Numbered from the stretch's first letter, positions 8,290 through 16,040 are shown. The stretch is 64,000 nt of DNA from Alcaligenes sp. SDU_A2 (GCF_038237375.1 NZ_CP151273.1:2852001-2916000), one strand, 5' to 3'. Made by a program: numbers and translations. Notes: generated by a model not told the origin, from the sequence alone.

Positions 8290-9569
8290 TACGCCAAGCC
8301 TCCAATCTGGCGCTGTCCGGCGCTCGGTTTCTTAATCGGGTAACGATGGACCATGAAGTAGCCCTGTGCATCGTTCGCGTGGTCCTGGCCACTGCTTTTG
8401 TCCGGCTCCCCGTTCTTGTCGTAGGCCTGCTGCTCCAGCGCTTCGGTCAGCACCGGGCAGCGGTCCGTGTTCACTTTCCAGCGCCGCTGGTCCATATGAT
8501 TGAGAAGCATGGCGTTCACCGCGTTGACCCGGTCGCGCACAGATGGGTTGCGACTGTTCGCCCGTACAGTGAATCCAGCCTGCCGCAGAATGCTCAAGTC
8601 CGATTCGCTCGCGTTCTTGCTGCTGGTGTTCTGTCCGCTGGCATCGGGATAGACGATCACGGCATGCCCACGGTCCTTGAACCGGTCTTTGAGCAGCTTG
8701 GCCATGGCCGGCGTGTCCCGCACCTCGGTCAGTTCAGCCACCGTAATCGGCAGGTCATCGCGGATCACATTGATGGTGGCTGTCATGTTCAACACGTTGA
8801 AGTCCATACCCACATGGAGCGTCTCGTTCGGGCGTTCCACCTCGGCGCTGTGGTTGCGCCGCCGGCAGAAAGACGGGTACACGCTGCCGCTGTTCAGGTT
8901 GACGAACCGGCCCTGTAGGTAGGCCTCGATCAGTTGCGCCGGGTAGGACTCGCGCAAGGAGTCCACATAATCGTCCGGCAAGAACGGATTGCTTGAGGTG
9001 GCCGCCTGGACCATCACATAGCCCGGCTTAGGCTTGCGGGCCCAGGTCTCATAAGCGAACCGGAACCCCTCGGGCGTCGAATAGGCGCTCACCCGGTTGA
9101 ATGGCTTGTCCACACCTTTGGGCTTTTGCCGGTTACGAGCAATGATCTTGCGCCAGGCCGCCTGCGCCTGCACCTTCTTCAAGGTATCGATCTCGTCCAC
9201 ATGCGCCCGGTAGGATTCGTACCCCACGATGCGCGCCGGGTTCTCCAACGTGCGCAGGATGAAGTCGCCGCAGTTGGGCGCGCTGGTGTAGATGATGTTT
9301 TCCTGCTTGTTGTACTTGTACCGAATGCCCAGGTCGGACAGCTTCTCTTCCATCCGTGGTGCCAGGATCAGGCGTACAAGATCGTAAGTCGGCTCATACA
9401 GGGCAATCAGGGCATCCGAAGACTCCAGCGCGTCGCGCAGCGCACAGTTAGCCAGGGTCTCTGTCTTGCCGCTGCCGAAGCCGCCGATAAACGCTGGATA
9501 CTTGTCCTCAGTCTGGAAGAACCGCGCTTGCGGCTCCGTCATCTGCAGGCGCAGGGTTCGGCTTTGCAT
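8289..9569 (-). CDS. terL: Terminase large subunit
   Basis: 426 residues. The ATPase domain has a Walker A GGFGSGKT at residues 29-36 and a Walker B-like segment AHVDEID near 122-128. The C-terminal nuclease domain shows GMDFN, VYPDASGQN and HANDAQGYF, the acidic residues of the RNase H-fold Terminase_6-type nuclease. It packages DNA into the procapsid and cuts concatemers. It overlaps the small subunit gene by 62 bases in another frame. Confidence 0.95.
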   Translation of the reverse strand: MQSRTLRLQMTEPQARFFQTEDKYPAFIGGFGSGKTETLANCALRDALESSDALIALYEPTYDLVRLILAPRMEEKLSDLGIRYKYNKQENIIYTSAPNCGDFILRTLENPARIVGYESYRAHVDEIDTLKKVQAQAAWRKIIARNRQKPKGVDKPFNRVSAYSTPEGFRFAYETWARKPKPGYVMVQAATSSNPFLPDDYVDSLRESYPAQLIEAYLQGRFVNLNSGSVYPSFCRRRNHSAEVERPNETLHVGMDFNVLNMTATINVIRDDLPITVAELTEVRDTPAMAKLLKDRFKDRGHAVIVYPDASGQNTSSKNASESDLSILRQAGFTVRANSRNPSVRDRVNAVNAMLLNHMDQRRWKVNTDRCPVLTEALEQQAYDKNGEPDKSSGQDHANDAQGYFMVHRYPIKKPSAGQRQIGGLA

Positions 9570-10059
9570 TCACAATCTCGATTTGGATCTTGCCTACCGG
9601 CGTTTCATCTGGCGGCGAGTTCTTGGCTAGGTCAGCACGAGTGCGCTCCAGACTCTCGATGCGAGCCATAAGCCTGTCAACTATCGGCGACCAGTCGCGA
9701 CGCTTGAACACCTCGTTTTTAACCATTTCATCGTAATCGGGCATACCGCCCAACATAGAAGGCGACTCGGCCCGCTCCACCAGCTCAAGATCCTGCTCGC
9801 CAATTTCGGCAATCAGCGCACGGCGCAGACGAATTTTTGCTATGCGCAATTCATCATCTATGTTCCCTATCTCAACACGGTGATAGATTTGCTTTTCTTC
9901 ATCGGTCAGGCCGCTGGCGTACAAGCCATGCGTTCTAGCGTTCTGGTTGCCCTTGTGGGTAATCTCTGCTTTGCCGCCATGCATGCGGCACCGCCCATTG
10001 CCCATCGCCCTGCTTTGGCACGGCTGGCCGCTGCGGGTTTTTGCGCCGCACTTGGCCAT
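9508..10059 (-). CDS. terS: Terminase small subunit (HGG-type N-terminal domain)
   Basis: 183 residues. The N-terminus has CGAKTRSGQPCQ, GRCRMHGGK and NARTHGLYA, the Cys-containing HGG motif block frequent in phage proteins encoded directly before terL. A coiled-coil-like stretch and a DRLMARIESLERTRADLAKN helix follow. It probably recognises the packaging site and recruits TerL. Order and overlap with terL are the main support. Confidence 0.8.
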   Translation of the reverse strand: MAKCGAKTRSGQPCQSRAMGNGRCRMHGGKAEITHKGNQNARTHGLYASGLTDEEKQIYHRVEIGNIDDELRIAKIRLRRALIAEIGEQDLELVERAESPSMLGGMPDYDEMVKNEVFKRRDWSPIVDRLMARIESLERTRADLAKNSPPDETPVGKIQIEIVNAKPNPAPADDGAASAVLPD

Positions 10060-10098
10060 TTCTCATCCTCGCAGATTGCATGGGGTGTTTTGCCACCC

Positions 10099-10123
10099 CA
10101 AAAAAGAAACCGCCCGAAGGCGG
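10099..10123 (-). terminator. Terminator upstream of terS
   Basis: Minus-strand stem CCGCC/GGCGG with a TTCG loop is followed by TTTCTTTTTT, between the PAPS-reductase block and terS. Late transcription must read through it or restart downstream. Confidence 0.7.
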
Positions 10124-10130
10124 CAAAAGC

Positions 10131-10217
10131 TTAAGACCCAGACGTTCTGGCGGAAGATTGCCTTGCTGCTCGGCGGACAGCTCTCGCGGCCCGGCGAGGC
10201 GAAGTTCGTCCACGCAT
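10131..10217 (-). CDS. Possible 28-codon reading frame, uncertain
   Basis: AGGAG lies six bases upstream of the ATG at 10217, just after the stop of the upstream gene, and the short Arg-rich frame ends before the terminator at 10099-10123. Two other frames (GTG starts at 10213 and about 10221) are also open here, so the product, if any, is not certain. Confidence 0.25.
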   Translation of the reverse strand: MRGRTSPRRAARAVRRAARQSSARTSGS

Positions 10218-10231
10218 ATCGCACTCCTAAA

Positions 10232-10657
10232 TCAAAGAGACAGCCCGGCATAGTCTTTAGCAACCCTAGGCTCGGTCTTGCCAAGATCGACTCGCGGCAA
10301 ATCCACGCCCATCAGCTTAGCGACCTCATCGCCGGGCAAATACTTGTCGCCAAACTGAATCCAATTCATAGCCGCCAGGAAGCGATCTTTTTGCTCCCTG
10401 GTTTTGAAGCACATCGCAAACCAATACTCAGAGTCCGTCACGTTCTGGAAACGGTCATTCTCGGCCTTGGCTCTTTCGCGAAAGCCGCGCTTGACCTCGT
10501 CAAGATCTGCCAGCGAGTCGGCCTCAGCATCGCCTGTCGGGGTCGGCATACTCACCAGCTTAGGATTTCTGCGGGCTGCTTTCTTAGCTGCTACCGATAC
10601 CCGGGTTTGCTGAGCCTTCAGCCTTGCCGCTGCCTTAATCGCCTCTTTATCAATCAT
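10232..10657 (-). CDS. Hypothetical phage protein
   Basis: 141 residues. The N-terminus is Lys/Ala-rich and helical. The C-terminal half has the segment DSEYWFAMCFKTREQKDRFLAAMNW and then GDKYLPGDEVAKLMGVDLP. I have seen this arrangement in uncharacterised phage proteins near terminase genes but cannot attach a function. The gene overlaps the stop of the PAPS-reductase-like gene by four bases (ATGA), so the two are translationally coupled and may act together. Confidence 0.65.
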   Translation of the reverse strand: MIDKEAIKAAARLKAQQTRVSVAAKKAARRNPKLVSMPTPTGDAEADSLADLDEVKRGFRERAKAENDRFQNVTDSEYWFAMCFKTREQKDRFLAAMNWIQFGDKYLPGDEVAKLMGVDLPRVDLGKTEPRVAKDYAGLSL

Positions 10658-11355
10658 GCCGCCAGCCTCTCGAAACGGAACAACTCCAACTCTGCTAATG
10701 GAAACATTTCCAGAACGCGCTGATAATCACGCGGGAAATGCCGCTTCATTGGACCCAAGAACCGCACATCCATGCCATCGAATGTGCGGCCAAAAACACG
10801 GTAGTCGGGAGCCAGTTTGACGCCCGCATGGCGAAACTCACGCAGCAAGTCAGATTTTCTCCAGTCCCATACCGGGTGATATTTCAATCCGTTCTGGCTG
10901 ATCGGCCCATGAGTTTTGATCGCCACCAGGCGCATGGGCGAGTCAGCTGCGCGCACGCCTGTGGCATAAAGCATATCCGCCGGCAAGCCGTGATCCTGAC
11001 GAACCACCTGGAATACCTGCTCATAGGTGTGATCAGGCAATCCAGCCTGCTCAACAACTACACACTGCTCAGGCGGTCGGAAAATATGTTCATTCAACCA
11101 ACGGTGCAGGCTCGGGTGCGGCATCTGGATAATGCGCTCTCCGAAAAATTGCTCATAGTAGTCGATGGACTCCTGAACAAACCCTAGCCCAGGCACCAGA
11201 TACATGTAGACAGGTATCACGCGGTCAAAATGCGGGCGAATACGCAGCCAAGCTGCGACAGCGTCTTTGCCCAGCGAAAATGCCAGCAATGTCTGGCTCT
11301 GCCTGGAGCGAATCTCGCGGATGGTATCCGCCCCGGATAGAACATGAGAACTCAT
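10654..11355 (-). CDS. PAPS reductase-like (PP-loop) phage protein
   Basis: 233 residues. The PP-loop SLGKDAVAAW at about residues 27-36 is the SxGKD nucleotide-binding motif of the adenine nucleotide alpha hydrolase/PAPS reductase superfamily. KYHPVWDWRKSDLLREF fits the conserved P..DW...D segment. The C-terminal Cys of true PAPS reductases is not apparent, so sulfate reduction is unlikely. Related phage and IbrA proteins are suspected of nucleic acid or nucleotide modification, or of regulation with a ParB-like partner. It is the first gene of the late operon, behind a palindromic operator. Confidence 0.75.
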   Translation of the reverse strand: MSSHVLSGADTIREIRSRQSQTLLAFSLGKDAVAAWLRIRPHFDRVIPVYMYLVPGLGFVQESIDYYEQFFGERIIQMPHPSLHRWLNEHIFRPPEQCVVVEQAGLPDHTYEQVFQVVRQDHGLPADMLYATGVRAADSPMRLVAIKTHGPISQNGLKYHPVWDWRKSDLLREFRHAGVKLAPDYRVFGRTFDGMDVRFLGPMKRHFPRDYQRVLEMFPLAELELFRFERLAA

Positions 11356-11366
11356 AACACACGCCC

Positions 11367-11389
11367 AAATAGGAACAATGATCCTATTT
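11367..11389. promoter_or_regulatory. Palindromic operator between late operon and HTH gene
   Basis: AAATAGGA-N7-TCCTATTT is a perfect 8-bp inverted repeat inside the 65-bp AT-rich gap between two divergent genes. The likely ligand is the HTH protein encoded at 11421-11675, and the likely target is transcription of the 10654-11355 operon, its own gene, or both. Confidence 0.5.
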
Positions 11390-11420
11390 ATATTCTATTA
11401 TCGCGCGATTTACAACTACA

Positions 11421-11675
11421 ATGTTCCGCATGATCCCAGATGCTGAAAACTCCTCACCCGCTACCCCGGACTATATTCGCTCGCTCATCCAGAAAACCGG
11501 GAGGCCGGCCACCTGGTGCGCAGCACGAGTCGGGATCACCGACCGATATCTACGCGAGCTCACCAGCGGAAACCGTCAGGCCAGCTACTCCCTGCAATTC
11601 ACCCTGGAATCCCTCGCGCACGAAATGGAGCAATTGCGCCTCGCCGCCCAGCAGCATGCACACATGAAAAAATAA
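11421..11675 (+). CDS. Small HTH DNA-binding protein
   Basis: 84 residues. The segment RSLIQKTGRPATWCAARVGITDRYLRELTSGNRQASYSLQFTLESLA has the spacing of a Cro/CI-like helix-turn-helix. No good ribosome binding site precedes the ATG at 11421; the in-frame ATG at 11430 is an alternative. It is transcribed divergently from the late operon and sits next to a 23-bp palindrome, so I infer a local regulator of late or accessory expression. Confidence 0.6.
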   Translation: MFRMIPDAENSSPATPDYIRSLIQKTGRPATWCAARVGITDRYLRELTSGNRQASYSLQFTLESLAHEMEQLRLAAQQHAHMKK

Positions 11676-11701
11676 AACCCGCCGATCTTTCGATGGGCGG
11701 G
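11670..11701 (-). terminator. Terminator at the end of the minus-strand early operon
   Basis: Minus-strand inverted repeat CCCGCCCATCG/GATCGGCGGG (one bulge) is followed by TTTTATTTTTT, immediately after the stop of the 11708-12013 gene. Confidence 0.65.
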
Positions 11702-11707
11702 CCTGAT

Positions 11708-12013
11708 TCAAATCCTATAGGCACAGTTGTGCTGCTGATAATGTAATGGTTCTTGAAATGGTTTTCCAGAGCCTGATGTTATGCTTTGTGCCCACCACCA
11801 ATCTGCGTGGGCGCCATTCCCCACTTCGCTGCGGTTCGATTGGATATGTCCTGTTGACTCCAGGTCGCGTAACACACGCCACACTCCGGTGCGAATTACC
11901 GCCCGCCGTTTCTGATCGGCATTGCCGCCTATGTAATTGATGATCTGCCTCATCTTGAAACGACGCCCTGGATACGCCGCCAGCAGATCAATCACCTCCG
12001 ACGCATACTTCAC
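11708..12013 (-). CDS. Winged-helix-like hypothetical protein
   Basis: 101 residues. The pattern FKMRQIINYIGG, RAVIRTGVWRVLRDLESTGHI resembles a winged helix-turn-helix, with a recognition helix followed by a wing. Its start overlaps the stop of the Q-like gene by four bases. As the last gene of the early minus-strand operon it could control the late switch. No family is assigned. Confidence 0.5.
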   Translation of the reverse strand: MKYASEVIDLLAAYPGRRFKMRQIINYIGGNADQKRRAVIRTGVWRVLRDLESTGHIQSNRSEVGNGAHADWWWAQSITSGSGKPFQEPLHYQQHNCAYRI

Positions 12014-12369
12014 AGCAACACCTCCTTTTCTACCTTGGCCCTAAATCCTTCCAGGTGCCGTTTGTAATCCTCGTCCCGCAAAATGGCGCCGGTCACGTCA
12101 CGGATCCACCGGCGCGCCATCACCATGCGCCCTGAAGCCGACAAGTGGCCGAAATGCGAGTTCTTGCGCGTGTACTCGACCTGCACCACCATGGCCTCAT
12201 GCCTGGGAAGACGCTGATACAGGGCGTCGACCGCGCGCGCATGATCCATGTTGATTGGTCGGTAGTCGTCTTCCCATGGCACGTACCGCTCCATGTTGCC
12301 CACCGTCCCCCCGGACCAGCACCAGCGAGCCCAGTTCCAGAGCAAATCATCGCCGCTCAGTTTTTGCAT
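12010..12369 (-). CDS. Q-like late regulator candidate
   Basis: 119 residues from ATG 12369, chosen because GGGGAGG lies six bases upstream. The segment DDLLWNWARWCWSGG and the later MVMARRWIRDVTGAILRD resemble the short phage antitermination/Q family, which often begins with an LL..WARW motif. Position is right: last-but-one gene of the replication operon, just before the late genes. I cannot separate an antiterminator from a sigma-like late activator on sequence alone. Confidence 0.5.
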   Translation of the reverse strand: MQKLSGDDLLWNWARWCWSGGTVGNMERYVPWEDDYRPINMDHARAVDALYQRLPRHEAMVVQVEYTRKNSHFGHLSASGRMVMARRWIRDVTGAILRDEDYKRHLEGFRAKVEKEVLL

Positions 12370-12517
12370 GGCCGCCCTCCCCAAATAATGCTTTCAATCC
12401 CTCTCGCGCACGCTCCCGTTTAGCTTCCGGCTGCCGCGCTTGGTGCTCTTGCCGCTTCCTGCGCACGAAATCCACGTGCTTGGACGGGTCTTGGTACATC
12501 CAGCTTGGGTATGACAT
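12347..12517 (-). CDS. Small basic hypothetical protein, 56 residues
   Basis: It starts at ATG 12517 behind GGGAGG and encodes a product beginning MSYPSWMYQDPSKHVDFVRRK and rich in Arg, Lys and Gln, probably a single long helix. It overlaps the start of the Q-like gene by 23 bases in another frame. Function unknown; it may be a Nin-region type small protein. Confidence 0.6.
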   Translation of the reverse strand: MSYPSWMYQDPSKHVDFVRRKRQEHQARQPEAKRERAREGLKALFGEGGHAKTERR

Positions 12518-12518
12518 A

Positions 12519-12854
12519 TCAAACCTCCCGCACAGAAATGCCGTGGACCTGGAGCATGAGCTTGCGCTTCACGATGTAGTCCCGCGTGCGCATGCCCTTG
12601 GCATCCTCGATTACGGTCTGGCCGGTGGCCGTGTCCGTATACCGGAAGTCAGCCACGTACTCACAGGCCCACTCGGGCTTCCCATCGTCGCGGCGCTGCT
12701 TGGGTATCAGTTCAAACCGAGGCTGCAGTTCCAAGTCAGTGATCTGCCCTGCCCGCTCCAGCAGCTTGAGCTCGCCGTACCGGTAGGCTTCCCGTTTTGA
12801 GTCAAAAGCGTAGCCGTCCAGCACGACCTTGCGGTTTCCGTACTTGCGCTTCAT
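12519..12854 (-). CDS. DUF1064 nuclease-like protein
   Basis: 111 residues. The sequence KYGNRKVVLDGYAFDSKREAYRYGELKLLE, then ELQPRFELIPKQR and VADFRYTDTATGQTVIEDAKG, matches DUF1064, a PD-(D/E)xK-like family common in phage replication operons. The ADF..(x)..EDAKG spacing carries the likely D and E..K catalytic residues. It probably resolves or trims DNA junctions during replication or recombination. It is coupled by overlap to the DUF6475 gene. Confidence 0.8.
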   Translation of the reverse strand: MKRKYGNRKVVLDGYAFDSKREAYRYGELKLLERAGQITDLELQPRFELIPKQRRDDGKPEWACEYVADFRYTDTATGQTVIEDAKGMRTRDYIVKRKLMLQVHGISVREV

Positions 12855-13504
12855 GCCTGCAGCCTCCGCGGTGAGCTGGGGGCCAATGCCTCCTGCATTT
12901 CTCTGTCGCTGAGCTGCTGGAACCCGATGCGCTGCGTGTCGGAGCCGTTCTGCAGCACTAGCTTGGCGCGCACAGCATCACCGATCAGCACTGGTGGCTC
13001 TACCGGCTGGCCGGCCTGGCTGTTCTGCGCTTCGGCAATGCCGGGCAACCAACGGGGATACTCCAGGCTGGGGCGTGTCGCATAGGCGCGGTAGCGGTTC
13101 TCGAACTCACGCGCCACGAATGGCCACTCATCCTCTTTTTTCGTGCCCAGCGCGATCCACCCACCCATGTCCTGCAGCACCAGCAGGATGATCGGATCGT
13201 CAAATGTCACGCTGCGGTATGTGCCGACTGCGCGCACGGCTTTATCCACTTTGGCCCAGGCCACTAGGGCGCTATCTTGAGTCGAGCCACGCAACAGCTT
13301 CACAATGTCCGAAGGCTTCGGCACATACTGGCCGTTGTCCGGGTTCACGCAATGCCGGTTTATGGCTTCGTTCACGGCAGGGTAATCAAAGGGTTTCATG
13401 GCTTCCCACCAGACGTTCAACGCAAAGCGCGATGTGTCCCTGTGGTAGAAGGCATAAACGTCGGCCATAAGGCCAAAGAACTGCTGTTTTTCAGTGTCGT
13501 GCAT
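12851..13504 (-). CDS. DUF6475-like replication-associated protein
   Basis: 217 residues from ATG 13504. The N-terminal block (TEKQQFFGLMADVYAFYHRD, NVWWEAMKPFDYPAVNEAI, YVPKPSDIVKLL) resembles phage proteins that follow O-like initiators in Burkholderiales and Pseudomonas phages. By position it is the candidate helicase loader (lambda P analogue). No ATPase motif is present, so it is not a DnaC-type AAA+ loader. Confidence 0.6.
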   Translation of the reverse strand: MHDTEKQQFFGLMADVYAFYHRDTSRFALNVWWEAMKPFDYPAVNEAINRHCVNPDNGQYVPKPSDIVKLLRGSTQDSALVAWAKVDKAVRAVGTYRSVTFDDPIILLVLQDMGGWIALGTKKEDEWPFVAREFENRYRAYATRPSLEYPRWLPGIAEAQNSQAGQPVEPPVLIGDAVRAKLVLQNGSDTQRIGFQQLSDREMQEALAPSSPRRLQA

Positions 13505-13505
13505 C

Positions 13506-14336
13506 TCAGGCCTCCATCGCGGCACGGCGCGCAATTTCTCGGTTTCGGGCCTCTAGGGCCTCCTGGCGGTTCAATCCTCCGGAGTGCGCAGAGGGCCCTT
13601 GTCCGGTGTTGCTTTCCTTGATGCCAAAAAGCCCAGTCCAACCACGCTCAATGCTCTGTTCGATGGCGGCTGTCGGGTCCTGCCCTGCGGCATGTAGCTT
13701 GCCGAGTGTTCGCAGAGAAAGCCGTTTGGCTGCCTCCGTCCAAGCCTTACCGGATTTTTCTTTTCGGAATTCATCCCACATCGACCACGCATCAGAATCC
13801 AGCCAATCGGGCAAAACCAAGGCGTCAGCCTTTGGTGGTTTATGACGGTTACTTGATGGTTCTATGGTGGTTATATGCGGGTGCAACGGGTTGCACCCTT
13901 TCATGTCGCCGTTTGCACCCTTTGTGTCGTCAGATGCGCCCTTTATGTCGTGGATTGCACCCTTTTCAGGTGGATTAATGGGCGCAAAATTTGCACTGTT
14001 TTTTTCATCAGAAATGGGTGCAATTTCTGCACCGTTTTCTTGGCCCGGCAGTTCGCCACCTTTAATCCAATCAAGGTTGATTCGATACTCGCGGGACTGG
14101 CCGCGTCCACCATGCCCGCTATTAACCAAAATTAGCCAGCAAGACTCTTCCATCCTGCGTAACTGATACTGGACCGTGCGACGCGACTGGCGCGTCTTGA
14201 TCATCAAATGCTCAATGGACGGGAAAACCTTGCATCCGTCATCATCAGCGTGGTCGGCCAGCGCCAGGGCGAGAATCATCTCACCGCCACCGACCGGATA
14301 CCGTTCAAATACGGCCGTCATTACCTTGACGCTCAT
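13506..14336 (-). CDS. O-like replication initiator with winged helix
   Basis: 276 residues. The N-terminal 90 residues (MTAVFERYPVGGGEMILALALADHAD, VFPSIEHLMIKTRQSRRTVQYQLRRMEE) form the winged helix of phage O/DnaD-like initiators. The middle is a low-complexity linker with repeated KGA units spaced by about seven residues. These units are encoded by iteron-like DNA repeats (see 13879-14035), the same arrangement as the lambda origin inside gene O. The C-terminal WDEFRKEKSGKAWTEAAKRLSLR region is shared with phage replication proteins. It overlaps the DUF1364 stop by four bases. Confidence 0.75.
   Translation of the reverse strand: MSVKVMTAVFERYPVGGGEMILALALADHADDDGCKVFPSIEHLMIKTRQSRRTVQYQLRRMEESCWLILVNSGHGGRGQSREYRINLDWIKGGELPGQENGAEIAPISDEKNSANFAPINPPEKGAIHDIKGASDDTKGANGDMKGCNPLHPHITTIEPSSNRHKPPKADALVLPDWLDSDAWSMWDEFRKEKSGKAWTEAAKRLSLRTLGKLHAAGQDPTAAIEQSIERGWTGLFGIKESNTGQGPSAHSGGLNRQEALEARNREIARRAAMEA
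13879..14035. repeat. Iteron cluster: candidate phage replication origin
   Basis: On the plus strand, four copies of a TTGCACCCTTTnTGTCG-like unit start near 13891, 13913, 13934 and 13955, a 21-22 bp spacing. They are preceded by the perfect inverted repeat GGGTGCAAC-GG-GTTGCACCC at 13879-13898. Further GGGTGCAA/TTGCAC elements lie up to 14032. They sit inside the linker-coding part of the initiator gene, the place of iterons in lambda O. Confidence 0.65.
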
Positions 14337-14734
14337 ACAAACTCCTTATCCCGCACTGGTCGCCAAGCAGCGAACGCACGCTCCCAGATCGTTTTCTTTT
14401 CATCGCGAGTAAATCGCCGTCCTTGATCTAGCTCTGCGTGGCAGGCGTGGCAGCCAGGGACGGTATAAAAATCAGGGGCTTTCAATCCGCCTGCCTTGTC
14501 GTACTCCAACCAGTTGGGGTGACACGGGACCACAGTCGGATCGTCGGGATAGCTGCGACACAGCCCGGGAATCTGCAAATAACATGGATGGCCACGCACG
14601 GAATTGCGCAGCTTGGCATCGTGCCGGCCGGGCCGTTTCTTGGGTGCCCGCTTTTTCCAGGCCGTGGCCTTGATCGGTTTGTAAGTACGCAGCGGACCGC
14701 CAGCGCGCAGTGTGCTGTTCCAGGCGGTCTTCAT
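14333..14734 (-). CDS. DUF1364 nuclease-like protein
   Basis: 133 residues. Family features are NSVRGHPCYLQIPGLCRSYPDDPTVV, then KAPDFYTVPGCHACHAELDQGRR, with the Cys/His pairs (PC, LC, CHACH) expected for a zinc-bound HNH-like fold. Where relatives often have an AH..R motif, this protein has PCHPN. The N-terminal 40 residues are basic and should bind DNA. It is coupled to both neighbours through ATGA overlaps. Confidence 0.8.
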   Translation of the reverse strand: MKTAWNSTLRAGGPLRTYKPIKATAWKKRAPKKRPGRHDAKLRNSVRGHPCYLQIPGLCRSYPDDPTVVPCHPNWLEYDKAGGLKAPDFYTVPGCHACHAELDQGRRFTRDEKKTIWERAFAAWRPVRDKEFV

Positions 14735-15162
14735 TGGTCTTGCTCCGGAAAAGCCAGGTACACACCGCGATCGCGAAAGTCTGTCTGCACAGCCTCGGCA
14801 TACGCGCTCAATTGCTTGCGGCTCATGAGCGATGTCACCGGCAAATACTTCATCATCAGCAGCTTTTCTTCGTAGCTGCGGCCTTTGATGATCGAGTCGT
14901 ACATGCCCTGAAACTCAGCGTCTTCAGCCCGCAAGATCGGCACGCCGTGATGCAGCTTGCAGTAACACCGCCAGCCCAGCGCATCGTCCTCGGGCAGTTC
15001 CCGGGCTATTTGCCCATACCAGACATGGGTGATGTCGTTCTGAGGCAAAGTGCGGGCCTTGCCGGTCTTGATTGAAATGCGCAGGTATCGGTGAGCCTGG
15101 TACTGGCTACGCAGGTCACCCATGAAGCGCTGCAGGGATTCGTCGCTGTTCACGATTTGCAT
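14731..15162 (-). CDS. NinB-like recombination protein candidate
   Basis: 143 residues from ATG 15162, two bases from the stop of the upstream gene. The pattern LRISIKTGKARTLPQNDITHVWYGQIARELPEDD followed by a C-terminal MSRKQLSAYAEAVQTDFRDRGVYL parallels NinB proteins (R/L-x2-QN near the N-terminus, then a terminal helix with ERGV). NinB (Orf) helps RecA-independent or RecBCD-bypass recombination by binding SSB. Identity is moderate and unverified. Confidence 0.45.
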   Translation of the reverse strand: MQIVNSDESLQRFMGDLRSQYQAHRYLRISIKTGKARTLPQNDITHVWYGQIARELPEDDALGWRCYCKLHHGVPILRAEDAEFQGMYDSIIKGRSYEEKLLMMKYLPVTSLMSRKQLSAYAEAVQTDFRDRGVYLAFPEQDQ

Positions 15163-15163
15163 A

Positions 15164-15736
15164 TCAGCCCCCTGCGTGCTTGCGTTGTGCAATCTGCTCT
15201 TCCAGCGCCGAGCGGGCGGCCTTCTGAGTGCCGATGGAGTCCGAAAGCTCTTTATGTGCTGTCTCCATCGCATCCAGGCTACTGTCCTGGGAAAGACTGA
15301 GCACCGCAGCCATCGCCTCAGAGCCTTCCTTATTGATCGCCTTCACGCGGTCCACCACATCGAACTCTTGCCCGAAGCAGAAAATGAACTTGCGCGCGGA
15401 GAAACCTAGCGGACGCAGCATTTCATTCACGTAGGCGTAGCGCAGGTCTTCGGGCATGGCCAGCAGGATGGACTGCTCGAAGTTCGCTGGCATGTAGTTG
15501 TTGTCTTTGGTCTGGTCATCGAGCCAGCGGAAGATTCGGTCAGCCGCATTCTTGGCCAGCGTGAACGTGTCACCGGCCGTTTCAAAACGGATTTTGCTGC
15601 TGGCCTCCAGGCCGAGCCGTTGATGGGTCTCCACGATGGCCAGCGCCACTGCCTCGCGGCTGCCGGCACGCGCGCGCCATTGATCGACGTAGTGCAGCAA
15701 GGTCTTCAGCTTGGATTTGTGCGATTCGTTTCGCAT
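15164..15736 (-). CDS. YdaT-like protein (cII position)
   Basis: 190 residues from ATG 15736 (MRNESHKSKLKTLLHYVDQW). The architecture resembles YdaT, the protein that follows the Cro-like YdaS in lambdoid prophages. It has an N-terminal helix with REAVALAIVETHQRLG, an AADRIFRWLDDQTK helix near residue 65 and a long helical C-terminus. YdaT proteins are toxic when overproduced and may act as a cII-like regulator. It is separated from Cro by 312 bases that hold a small opposite-strand frame. Confidence 0.5.
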   Translation of the reverse strand: MRNESHKSKLKTLLHYVDQWRARAGSREAVALAIVETHQRLGLEASSKIRFETAGDTFTLAKNAADRIFRWLDDQTKDNNYMPANFEQSILLAMPEDLRYAYVNEMLRPLGFSARKFIFCFGQEFDVVDRVKAINKEGSEAMAAVLSLSQDSSLDAMETAHKELSDSIGTQKAARSALEEQIAQRKHAGG

Positions 15737-15799
15737 GATTGATCTGTCCCGCTTTCGTAAAGTAGCCCCTGAGACCATTGCAATCCTCGGGAACTACGT

Positions 15800-16006
15800 A
15801 TGGATAAGAATCTGAGTGGGCCGGACACTACCGGCATGGATGAAGAAATCGACTTAGAGCGCCTGGAGCTGCTGGACCGTGCCGAAGAGCTGGCCAGGCA
15901 AATGTTTGAATACCCAACAGAGACCCATGTAGAGGGTGTGCTGGACAGGCTGCTGTGGAATGAGCTTCACGGCTTGGGCGAGGCCGGGGCAGCGACGCTG
16001 CACTAG
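15800..16006 (+). CDS. Small acidic protein on the opposite strand
   Basis: 68 residues, MDKNLSGPDTTGMDEEIDLE, rich in Glu and Leu with likely helices. It is read against the surrounding early operon. A plus-direction terminator follows 12 bases after the stop, which favours a real gene. The ribosome binding site is weak. Function unknown. Confidence 0.45.
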   Translation: MDKNLSGPDTTGMDEEIDLERLELLDRAEELARQMFEYPTETHVEGVLDRLLWNELHGLGEAGAATLH

Positions 16007-16017
16007 GCGTCGGTTGG

Positions 16018-16040
16018 GCCGATAGGGATCGGCTCTCTTT
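16018..16040 (+). terminator. Plus-strand terminator after the 68-residue gene
   Basis: Stem GCCGAT/ATCGGC with an AGGG loop is followed by the T-rich run TCTCTTTTCTCT. Confidence 0.55.

Noticed and set aside
13891-13975. Short repeats considered as a CRISPR array
   Set aside because: Repeat period is 21-22 bp, with no spacers of 30 bp and no cas genes; it fits iterons within the initiator gene.
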